From Candidatus Omnitrophota bacterium (GTDB lineage Bacteria; Omnitrophota; Gorgyraeia; JAFGHF01): DNA of 14,998 nt. Below the pieces are notes generated by a model. That model did not search any database and had not been told where the DNA came from. It saw only the letters and a list, made by a program, of their open reading frames with translations. The position numbers and the translations under genes are program-made. The stretch lies in contig JAMXCY010000013.1 of NCBI GenBank assembly GCA_024543015.1, positions 1-14,998 of the forward strand, written 5' to 3'. How positions within the stretch are numbered: the stretch's first letter is position 1; each line of letters starts with the position of its first letter. Shown piece after piece: positions 10,001-14,998 of the stretch.

Positions 10001-13000
10001 GTTAAGGCCGCACGGGGAGACAAACTTCAGAAACTAAAGCGGATAACGAAAGCGAATATCGTTCAAGGCCACAAAAGAGATAAAGACGGATTCGAATCCT
10101 ATCAAATTATCGTAAAGGTATTTGGCAAAGAAATTACTTTTATGATTCCGTCAAAGCATAAGGAAAAGATTCATGCAGGGGATACGGTGATTGTGCGTGT
10201 CGAGAACGACATAAACCAGGGTCAAATCATTCGTATCTATCTGGAAAGAGATTTCCTGAGTTTAAAGAAACCCGAAGTTTTGACCACTTATCAATATCGT
10301 GAAAAAACAGCCATTGGCTTTCTTAATAGAAGAGAAGCTCGCAGGTCACTTCAACCCATTGATTTAGCGGCAGCAGATCTCTGGGACTATCATCATGGCA
10401 ATAAGGACATCAAGCCTGTTCGGGGGAAGTCTATCCGGGTTCCCGTTAATCGATCATATAACAAGAGGACTGGGAATTACCGGGCAACGGCTGATTTATA
10501 TATATTACCTAAGGAATTTGCTCTTTATCCGAATACTTGGAAGCTGTATGAAGATCGTGAAAAGGAAGGCCGAGTTGGCGAAGCCTCTATTCAAGAGCAT
10601 CCCGATTATGGTCCGTATATCGAGATCATTGATCCCGTTACGGGAACCGTAATTTCTACTTACTACCGGGACACTCGTGACGGCCGTGAAGAAGCAAAAT
10701 CAGCGCCTGTTAATTTTGACCGCCTCAAGTTATGGGATTACGTTCTGGAAAATACCAATGTTCACGGTGATCTTATTGCCCCACCAGATGAATACTATGT
10801 GGGTTTACCCGTCCCTGAAAGCGGACAACTTCATATAACCGTCAAAGATAAAACCATCTTACCTATGATGACGAGGGTTGCGGGGAAGGATATTGTCCTA
10901 GTTGCTATTCCTGATGAGGAAAAGGGATATTTAATAGATGTCCATGTTCAGGAAGAGTATCTCGAGGCCTCAGAGAGTGGTCTTGAGAGAGTACCGGAGT
11001 ACGTATTAGTTCGCGATATGAACAAGAAAAAACTCGTGATCTCTGATGTGGAATTAGAACGCGTTGCTGAAAAAACTGCACTGAGGAATAGAGAACGGCA
11101 GAGAGAACGCGCCAATCAACTTTGGAAGCTTCGCACAACTCAAAGAGAGTACATTGCCTTGAAAAATACAGATCTTGCTATGGGAACCGGGTTAGAGCTA
11201 AGAAGAACTGCCGTCTGGCAGCGAAGTATCCAAGGCGAAACAGAATTATCAAATGACGTCAGGATGGAATTGTGGAGGAAAATGCGTCTGGGAGATCTTA
11301 CCGCAAGAGACGAGTTGATACGTTCATTTATCCCTTATGTCAATGATGTTGTTGCAAGGCATACCCGCGATAGCGGCAGCGATTATGAAGCGGAGTTAAT
11401 TCAGTTGGGCAATCTAATCGTTATTGAAAGACTTGACTCATGGGAACCAGAATCTGAGGTGGCGTTCGTCAACACAGAAGGATTAACGGTGTCTGCTTAT
11501 GTAGAGGATGACTTATTCGGGAAAATCAAAAGTCGTGATCACGCTCAGAGTAAACCTATAGCTTTTAATTCGCAAGAACACCGTAAGGGTGATGATTTAA
11601 GTCTATTAAAGTTAATTCCTTCTATTTCTATCAGTGATGATGTCGGCCAGTTTGGTGGTGACGGTGCGCGGTTGCCCGATGAAGAGACTCGCGAACAAAG
11701 CCATATTGGCAAGCTTGATTTGGGGCCAGGCAGGTTTGGCGAAACACGACTAGCTCAAGGGAGTGTGCATATAAAAAGTACTGTTAGCGGGGGCTATGAG
11801 GTAAGGATTTACGGATTCCCTGAAAAATATCGAGGATATAGCGCGCGGATTGAGGATTATCTGACCAAGATAGCTAATATGTATAGTCCGGGATTTTTGC
11901 TTAATCTGCAGACTATAGAGGTATGGCGAGATTTACCTTCAGCAGCTGACTTTGGCTCAGGGACAGTGCGTCTTGATGAGGGCCTGTTTAAAACTTCTTC
12001 AGAGGCACTCTTACAGGAGAACATCTGGCACGAAATGAAGACCAGCCTGTTGAATTTAATCGAACCAAACCGGGGAATAAGAGAAGTAGTGGCTACTGTA
12101 GAAAGTGTCCGAAATTTCTCTAGTCCGCGTTCATCTGGAGAGGAACGGTTTTCCCAGGCCCAAGAAAAACAGAATAGAGAGGTCTATCAATCTGCGGTAT
12201 TGGCTGCGCTGGGCAATGGCAAATATAGATTAGAATCGTATCTTCTGGATATATATAAGCGAAAAGTCGTTGCCCTGGATAAACAGAGTGAAAGAAAGTT
12301 GATCGGAAAAGTTATCCGTAGCATCATTAGGCAAGCCCGTTATAAAGCAGAACAAGAGCTTCTGCGAGGCGATAGCCGTATTCAGGCCAGAGGATCGATA
12401 AATGTTATCCGCGAGGTCTTAACGCGCTTAGCTATATTAGAAATGAATAGCGATATACTCTTTTATATTTGGCAAGAACCAGAAGTAAATCAATGGTCAA
12501 ATGTGTTAGAAATCCTCGCTTTAGACAAAGGGCAGGCAGATGAACTGCTGCGCGCCTACATCCAGCGTGGGGAGATTGAGTTGCACAAACATATTAGTGT
12601 TATAGGCGACAGAAAGGTTGTGGCCGATGCTTTATTGAAGTTAATGCAGTTTAAAGAAAGACAGTTGATTGAGCAGATAAAAGACGCGCTTGAGTTTGAG
12701 GAATTAAGAGAAATGGATGCGGTCTTTAGGGGAGTAAAAGAGGCGCCGTCTTTAGTATTTGACCGGGCGATGGCCAAAGTCGAGGCAGTGTCCAGAGCTA
12801 AAGATGTTCGCGGGTATAGCCTTCGGTTAGCTTTCTGGGTTAGGGCCGCCTTGCGTTTAAAAATATTTCCGCTTGAGCCTGAAGCTTCTCCTGTAGGCAG
12901 AAGAGAGCCTTCTGACTCTGATATATTAGGTTGGCTTGATGAAGCGGAGACATTTACGCGGCGCCTTGAAGCAGCTCCCCGGAAGCATCCCGAAGATGTC

Positions 13001-14998
13001 CGCCTGATGTTGCTGCAAATATTAAAGAAGGTGCGTAGGCAGATAAAACCAGAAGCGGGCTCAGACGCAGAGAAAGTCTTGAAACATCTTGAGAAGATTT
13101 ACGCTGAAGGTAAGGCAATCTCCCTTCAAGACCAACGCGTTGTGGCCATCAAGGTTGTGCCTGTTGAATGGAAAACTAAAGCAGGCGAACCGACTGATAG
13201 TTTTGAGATTGCTGGCAAGCCTGTCCAATATTATCTCCATCGCACCCATGAGGCAGGAGAGCCAGCTTATAATCTATACATACCTTTTATTGCTTTGAAG
13301 AAAAAGGCTAGAGTTAAAGAGTCCCGTGGGCGGTTGTTTATGGAAATCAGTAAAAGGCTTCTGCCGATTATTTCCGACATAGATATTCGCTGCCTTTTAG
13401 GCAGAAAGCCAGATGCGGAGACAGTAACCCGGCAGATTAGAACAAGTCCTCAAGCTGTTTCTGCCAAAGAAGTTAATGCTCGTTTGCTGGCTCAGCTGAA
13501 GGTGTTCAGTCAAGGAGCTAGCCTGATAAAACAAGTTAGCCAGACAACAAGGTTGGCGATATCCTGGCTGATCGAGATTTATGCCGGCCGGCCGGCAAAC
13601 GTCGTTAGCGGTAACGATATTATAATGAAAGCTGAGGTGAGGATTATTCCTGTAGAATGGCCGCAGCCTCGATTTAATATTCCCGGGAAAGACCCGACAG
13701 TATTTGATATTGAGCGTATTTCCGGGTTCGTGGCGGGAGAATTAGTGATAATTATACGTATGCCTCTTGCTTACTGGGAGAAGACCTCTACCGAGCTCTT
13801 ATTTAGAGAACTAAGCGCGCAGATTGTTGCCCAGATCAGTGAAAAAACCCCAGAAGAAATTAGACCTATTTTCCAATCTCCCGGAAGAAAGCAAAACTTA
13901 AGCGAGGGCTCCCCAGCCCTTCTGTTACCCTTTGCATTGGAAGGAAATGAGTTAGGGATAAGTTTGGCCTTGCTGGGTCTAGGTTTAATAGGCTTATCGG
14001 TTTACTTAATCTATAACTTTGGAGGAAAGATTTTAAACTGGTGGCCGCGAAGGCTCCCAATTCTCTTGGCGGATAAGCCGGGAAGCGATAGCACTATTCA
14101 GGCAATCAGGGTAATGATTAAGCAGTTCTTCAAGAAAGATGCTAACTTGCTTGGCCGCAGCACGTTTGGAGTCGGAGACGATATCTTAAAGCTCAGGAGG
14201 TTGATTAGACGAAAAAAACCAGCAGTGATTCTCATTCGCTCAGGGACTAAGGCATTTAAAGATCCCGGTTTTGTGAACTGGGCCGCAGAAAAAGGCGTCC
14301 GTGCTATCATTCGAATGGGAGCAGGCGTAGATAATGTTGACCGGGAAGCTACAACTACGGCAGGGATTTCTTTGATTCGCACGCACGGCAATGCTAATTC
14401 GGTCGCCAATCTTTCATTTCGGTTTTTAATTGCTGCTTTAGCGCAAGAGGCGCGCGCTGAAGATACTGAACAGGATTTTGCTGAAAGTCCTCCTTGGCGC
14501 AGCATCTTCGACGTTCCTTTAGAGCAATTTCTGCAAGCCCTGGAAAAATCAAGTAAGGCCGGCCGAGGAGAGATGACAGCGGAACAAAAACAGAAAGTAT
14601 TTTCTTCTTACTCCCCAGATCAAGCAGCGAATATTCTATCCCGGCTTGAGGGCAAGACAATAGGCCTGGTTGGGTTCGGAACTATAGCCCAGCTTTTAGC
14701 CCGGAAATTAAATGATATACGGAAACAGACGGGGATTCCTTTTTCGATTATGGCCACTTCGCCCAAATTGGATAAAGCTGATCCGGAAAAAATCAAGGCA
14801 GCTGAGGATATAGGTGTTGGGCATCCGGGAGAAGAGCAGGTTTTAAGGAAATCTTATATCCTTTCATTTCATTTACCGGCAGGAAAGGAACCTTATTTTA
14901 ACCAAGAAAAATTAAGGACAGCAGCACAGGCTAAAATCCTGATTAATACAGCGCGTCAGGCAGTTATAGATTCCGCTGTCTGGGAAGAATTCTTTTCT
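2..14998 (+). CDS. Giant multidomain protein, partial at both ends (at least 4,999 codons)
   Basis: One reading frame is open over the whole window with no stop codon; neither its start nor its stop is present. Coding nature is shown by a continuous series of recognisable folds in this one frame: sugar-phosphate cyclase, GT35 phosphorylase, P-loop kinase, methyltransferase, GH13 amylase, sigma-70 region 2, metalloprotease-like and D-2-hydroxyacid dehydrogenase. They are separated by helical or charged linkers. Hydrophobic segments lie near residues 1741-1802 and 4651-4671. Only one Cys is encoded (residue 4464, counting from base 2). I found no frameshift, so this is not a decayed operon. Each parent family is normally a separate protein of about 200-800 residues. 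The architecture resembles giant genes reported in Candidatus Omnitrophota; that, and a surface or envelope role, are inference. SD-like strings inside the frame (for example near 8338) have no stop before them and are not taken as gene starts. Confidence 0.95.
1139..3205 (+). other. Domain: GT35 alpha-glucan (glycogen/maltodextrin) phosphorylase-like, probably inactive
   Basis: Residues about 380-1068 follow the phosphorylase fold in order. QMEYGF (445-450) corresponds to the SMEYG motif. A TGELAK..MAGGLG stretch with HVMGVLYAQA covers the glucan-site region. HYNHTIVAEG (677-686) matches the region of the catalytic His (His377 in rabbit muscle enzyme; here H679). FVRRFVDYK (852-860) matches the phosphate-site KRIHEYK (Arg569, Lys574). 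IFIGGRRFST matches the IFAGKAHP strand, and EAGPTSYANAQQNG (947-960) matches EASGTSGMKAALNG. In that last motif the lysine that forms the Schiff base with pyridoxal phosphate (Lys680) is aligned with N955, and the preceding Gly-Met reads Tyr-Ala. Known family chemistry requires that lysine, so the domain is probably not a phosphorylase, though it may still bind glucan. About 690 residues is within the short bacterial phosphorylase range. Confidence 0.8.
3236..3790 (+). other. Domain: unassigned, with HE..E / H..H metal-ligand-like cluster
   Basis: Residues about 1079-1263 lie between the phosphorylase-like and P-loop domains. The first part alternates strands and a helix (TTFRVVSVDGS, then a long helix around IAQIEEILAGILARA). 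It ends in a helix carrying RRHESKELENLE and HQAHQIALQV: H1199, E1200, E1203, H1212 and H1215. The HExxE...HxxAH spacing could bind a metal ion, and position and fold vaguely suggest a zincin-like or deaminase-inhibitor-like helical pair, but I recognise no named family. It may be a cap or accessory part of the following P-loop domain. Family identity is low confidence; the motif itself is plainly visible. Confidence 0.4.
3842..4310 (+). other. Domain: P-loop NTPase, uridine kinase/phosphoribulokinase-like, altered Walker A
   Basis: Residues about 1281-1436 begin with a hydrophobic strand and a Walker A-like loop, VGPPGSLKSE (1288-1297), with K1295 and S1296. The glycine normally just before the lysine (GxxxxGK[ST]) is Leu (L1294). 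A later strand, DVVIVEAVKKL, resembles the VVVEG strand of uridine kinases, and LLDLFIRLNGS followed by a basic helix resembles their LDLxIYVD segment. The downstream Asp/Arg-rich phosphate-acceptor motifs are not evident. Leucine in the P-loop should weaken nucleotide binding, so I read this as a derived, perhaps inactive, kinase fold. A true but unusual P-loop enzyme remains possible. Confidence 0.55.
4315..4335 (+). repeat. Direct repeat, left copy (21 bp, encodes TPYRQTIL)
   Basis: Exact 21-base match to 5407-5427, in the same orientation and reading frame. Residues 1439-1446 are TPYRQTIL. It marks the left edge of the cassette that carries the 65-residue repeats. Confidence 0.85.
4352..4936 (+). 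repeat. Three tandem 195-bp (65-residue) coding repeats
   Basis: Units are 4352-4546, 4547-4741 and 4742-4936, with an exact 195-base period and no frame disturbance. Each contains the pattern YxFYL..LLQ.Y..QNLEDTLRWL, DNR.KLG.NSL.YL..AL.IA.RLP and W.fsAaA. Units 2 and 3 share an unbroken run of 57 identical bases (4590-4646 and 4785-4841). Unit 1 is more diverged, especially at its start (LKLYNKYPILQ). The pattern predicts two or three helices per unit, like an alpha-solenoid or TPR-like adaptor, but no named repeat family was recognised. The strong DNA identity points to recent duplication or ongoing homogenisation. A partial fourth unit (FDRAVREKEV) begins at 4937 and then diverges. Confidence 0.85.
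5222..5407 (+). other. Hydrophobic hairpin / predicted membrane segments
   Basis: Residues 1741-1762 (5222-5287) form a 22-residue uncharged hydrophobic run ending ISTVILAVLG, long enough to span a membrane. A shorter run follows (5291-5332, LPLGLLPIVGLPVG). After a polar loop comes a third (5366-5407, SLLAIGVLLGMASF). Basic residues lie before the first (LLRKRG, GDRPGG) and after the third (GERGMKLRHLKIR). By the positive-inside rule both ends would face the cytoplasm, giving a hairpin. The short second and third runs may be re-entrant rather than spanning. Confidence 0.55.
5407..5427 (+). repeat. Direct repeat, right copy (21 bp, encodes TPYRQTIL)
   Basis: Exact match to 4315-4335. Residues 1803-1810 are TPYRQTIL, directly after the hydrophobic segment ending in MASF. 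After the 21 bases the two copies differ only at synonymous positions in the remaining Ile and Leu codons, suggesting the protein motif is also under constraint. Confidence 0.85.
5428..7030 (+). other. Long all-helical spacer with coiled-coil-like stretches
   Basis: Residues about 1810-2343 are rich in Arg, Lys, Glu, Leu and Ala and poor in Gly/Pro, predicting mostly helices. Helix-like stretches include KDSLRGVKIESKQEAVREM, RAALTFIDLRLEEIDGEIG and RVSEQAQRIKQSLLRSKL, with heptad-like spacing of Leu/Ile. A more globular helical part follows from about 6480 (LVATIVDESAAAARFMADYN, YWRARLYKTAFISERSP). I recognise no family. The likely role is a spacer or oligomerisation region between the membrane hairpin and the methyltransferase-like domain. 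Confidence 0.5.
7080..7990 (+). other. Domain: class I SAM methyltransferase-like Rossmann fold
   Basis: Residues about 2360-2663. VAVYGGSGADISNFL (2396-2410) sits where motif I is expected: a strand, a Gly-rich loop and a helix. TAYFVDHV follows as the second strand with an acidic end. After a helical insertion come KIIFLKADITRP (2516-2527), GIDLYYQRAAFAAA, and SYKKFLPGIARSVRKNG followed by FLALDG. This corresponds to the motif IV strand, the helix and the motif VI strand seen when methyltransferases place a product strand after a loop such as LKPGG. Motif I lacks the usual acidic residue at the strand end, so cofactor binding is uncertain. The segment is GC-richer than neighbours (line 7681: 33 G+C of 60), suggesting separate origin. 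An isolated Rossmann fold of another type is the alternative. Confidence 0.55.
8018..8089 (+). other. Charged Lys/Glu linker
   Basis: Between the methyltransferase-like and GH13 domains lies a low-complexity, Lys/Glu/Thr/Ser-rich stretch (FYKTPKKRLKTEKASEKATE, then SS). It is preceded by an acidic run (EDDDADDIQE). Its composition is typical of a flexible interdomain linker and it marks a sharp change in base composition. Confidence 0.6.
8090..9530 (+). other. Domain: GH13 alpha-amylase family, catalytic residues intact
   Basis: Residues about 2697-3176 contain the four conserved GH13 regions in order. Region I is GLDVVLNH (D2804, N2808, H2809). Region II is GGAIRLDAVFH (R2912, nucleophile D2914, H2918). 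Region III is LISEYFGG (acid/base E2967). Region IV is LENHD (H3023, transition-state stabiliser D3024). The (beta/alpha)8 barrel opens with IDNAWLKKLAERGVNVLWLSG. After region IV comes a C-terminal beta domain with NVVVFKREWKGKSAIVVVNY. About 480 residues is typical for the family. HPEYF after region I recalls GlgE/maltosyltransferase-like members, but I would not assign a subfamily or distinguish hydrolase from transglycosylase. Expected substrates are alpha-glucans, the same class as the upstream phosphorylase-like domain. The region is AT-rich (line 8581: 21 G+C of 60). Confidence 0.88.
9533..11040 (+). other. Unrecognised, largely beta-rich region
   Basis: About 500 residues with no family I can name. 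Part one (9533-10020) alternates strands and Gly/Asn turns, for example FTQIRLLSRHGRASFSLDP. Part two (10040-10260) looks like a small barrel: YQIIVKVFGKEITFMIP, then GDTVIVRVENDINQGQIIRI, suggesting an OB-like or biotinyl/KOW-like fold. Part three (10390-10730) has NYRATADLYILPKEF and GPYIEIIDPVTGTVISTYYR. Part four (10740-11040) has QLHITVKDKTI and KDIVLVAIPDEEKGYLIDV. Carbohydrate-binding or linker beta domains attached to the GH13 are possible, but this is a guess. Confidence 0.35.
11042..11260 (+). other. Arg/Glu-rich helical linker
   Basis: A strongly charged helix (VELERVAEKTALRNRERQRE) followed by ANQLWKLRTTQREYI and a second helix (GLELRRTAVWQRSI) joins the beta-rich region to the sigma-like segment. 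No stop, restart or recognisable gene boundary occurs. Confidence 0.45.
11264..11643 (+). other. Domain: sigma-70 region 2 to 3 like segment, degenerate
   Basis: Residues 3755-3880 follow the bacterial sigma-70 pattern. KMRLGDLTARDELIRSFIPY corresponds to region 2.1 (GD..A...LI..NL..V). AELIQLGN (3797-3804) corresponds to region 2.2 (DLIQEGN), followed by ERLDSWEPES matching the Ax.xFDPxxG stretch. VSAYVEDDLFGKIKSRD corresponds to FSTYAxxxIRxxI..xxR of regions 2.3/2.4. The piece ends with DLSLLKLIPSISISDD, like the D.LIPD link after region 3. The aromatic residues of 2.3 needed for promoter melting are missing, about seven residues are inserted, and no region 4 follows. In sigma factors this part binds the RNA polymerase clamp helices and the -10 element. 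Here it is probably a fossil domain or a protein-interaction unit. Confidence 0.7.
11738..12120 (+). other. Domain: metalloprotease-like, broken HExxH
   Basis: Residues about 3913-4040. SVHIKSTVSGGYEVRIYGFP and LLNLQTIEVWRDLPS form strands, followed by GTVRLDEGLF and a helix ending ENIWHEMKTSLLN. Strand, edge strand (VRLDE) and HE-helix follow the order seen in minimal zincins (xxIxxxxxL...HExxH). The motif is H4010-E4011-M-K-T, with Thr where the second zinc-ligand His belongs, so hydrolysis is unlikely. Family assignment rests on this topology only. Confidence 0.4.
12122..13130 (+). other. Helical spacer region
   Basis: Residues about 4041-4376. It begins with a Ser/Arg/Glu/Gln linker (SPRSSGEERFSQAQEKQNRE). 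Long amphipathic helices follow: YRLESYLLDIYKRKVVALDK, ERKLIGKVIRSIIRQARYKA, LLRAYIQRGEIELHKHI and ADALLKLMQFKERQLIEQIK. Leu/Ile/Ala spacing and low Gly/Pro suggest helical bundles or coiled coils. No catalytic motif and no known family seen. Confidence 0.45.
13136..13400 (+). other. Duplicated module, copy 1 (VPVEW domain)
   Basis: VVAIKVVPVEWKTKAGE, then FEIAGKPV, NLYIPFIAL and RGRLFMEISKRLLPIIS make an alpha/beta unit of roughly 85 residues. The same order of motifs recurs at 13625-13882, so the two are probably diverged copies. The window's only Cys (codon 13391, IRCLLG) lies at the end of this copy. Family unknown. Confidence 0.5.
13625..13882 (+). other. Duplicated module, copy 2 (IPVEW domain)
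   Basis: MKAEVRIIPVEWPQPRFNIPGK, split here as MKAEVRIIPVEW and FNIPGK, then GELVIIIRMPL and ELLFRELSAQIVAQISE, match copy 1 in order and spacing; the PVEW motifs are 489 bases apart. DNA similarity is low, so the duplication is old. The copy ends directly before the transmembrane segment and may form a membrane-proximal domain. Confidence 0.5.
13952..14014 (+). other. Predicted transmembrane helix
   Basis: Residues 4651-4671 run LGISLALLGLGLIGLSVYLI plus Y: 21 uncharged, strongly hydrophobic residues. A polar LEGNE stretch and another hydrophobic piece (ALLLPFAL) precede it. GGKILNWWPRR follows, an aromatic and basic interface. By the positive-inside rule the C-terminal dehydrogenase-like domain would be cytoplasmic and the preceding duplicated modules outside. 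The call is by eye. Confidence 0.7.
14060..14998 (+). other. Domain: D-2-hydroxyacid (phosphoglycerate) dehydrogenase-like, truncated by window end
   Basis: Residues about 4687-4999. AVILIRSGTKAF matches the substrate-domain IVRSATKV strand, and MGAGVDNVDREATTTAGI matches GVGVDNID. NANSVANLSFRFLIAAL matches the NTxSVAEL hinge. GKTIGLVGFGTIAQLLA (4884-4900) is the NAD-binding Rossmann loop, with Ala in the third Gly position of GxGxxG. ILSFHLPAG and ILINTARQAVID contain the catalytic-region Arg (R4985). The later Glu and His of the triad would fall outside the window. An extra stretch of about 44 residues (roughly 14460-14640) sits between the hinge and the Rossmann loop compared with E. coli SerA. 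The closest housekeeping relative is 3-phosphoglycerate dehydrogenase of serine synthesis; activity here is unproven. Confidence 0.82.

Noticed and set aside
11264..11643. A separate functional sigma factor gene
   Set aside because: It is in frame with both flanks with no stop or start, lacks region 4, and has lost promoter-melting residues.
14098..14505. 135-codon antisense ORF opposite the dehydrogenase-like domain
   Set aside because: The sense strand here encodes clear dehydrogenase motifs; the antisense product shows no family features.
2..14998. PKS/NRPS or RTX/adhesin megasynthase explanation for the long frame
   Set aside because: No carrier-protein, condensation, adenylation, ketosynthase, calcium-binding nonapeptide or Ig-like repeat motifs are visible.

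Overview
The window holds one uninterrupted plus-strand reading frame. From base 2 to base 14998 there are 4,999 codons with no stop, and the frame is open at both ends. I translated it line by line by hand and found no frameshift. There is therefore no intergenic DNA, promoter, terminator, tRNA or rRNA to report. Apart from the repeats described below, everything is a domain or linker of one giant protein, whose start and stop both lie outside the window. The long antisense and alternative-frame ORFs are shadows of this frame.

A single bacterial protein of more than 5,000 residues that strings together metabolic-enzyme-like domains, helical spacers and occasional membrane segments resembles the giant genes described in Candidatus Omnitrophota (former OP3). 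That assignment is inference from architecture; there is no marker gene here. Sample 60-base lines range from about 33% to 55% GC.

Order of modules: (1) 2-1090, a sugar-phosphate cyclase of the dehydroquinate synthase superfamily, closest by motif to EboD/EEVS-type cyclases, with catalytic residues largely intact. (2) 1139-3205, a glycogen/alpha-glucan phosphorylase (GT35) fold whose PLP-binding lysine position reads Asn. (3) 3236-3790, a domain with an HE..E...H..H metal-ligand-like cluster. (4) 3842-4310, a uridine-kinase-like P-loop domain with an altered Walker A. (5) 4315-5427, an in-frame module bounded by 21-bp direct repeats, containing three tandem 65-residue repeats and a hydrophobic hairpin. 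(6) 5428-7030, an all-helical spacer. (7) 7080-7990, a Rossmann methyltransferase-like domain. (8) 8090-9530, a GH13 alpha-amylase-family domain with intact catalytic residues. (9) 9533-11260, unrecognised beta-rich then charged helical sequence. (10) 11264-11643, a sigma-70 region 2/3-like segment. (11) 11738-12120, a metalloprotease-like fold with a broken HExxH. (12) 12122-13130, a helical spacer. (13) 13136-13882, a diverged duplicated module. (14) 13952-14014, a transmembrane helix. (15) 14060-14998, a D-2-hydroxyacid (phosphoglycerate) dehydrogenase-like domain, cut by the window end.

Two properties cut across the modules. The 4,999 residues contain a single cysteine (codon at 13391), although the source families are mostly cytoplasmic enzymes. 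The modules also differ in catalytic state: cyclase and GH13 look competent, while phosphorylase, P-loop kinase, sigma factor and protease look inactivated. I infer a giant, probably membrane-associated and at least partly extracytoplasmic protein built from captured housekeeping domains, some reused as structural units and some perhaps still acting on alpha-glucans or sugar phosphates.
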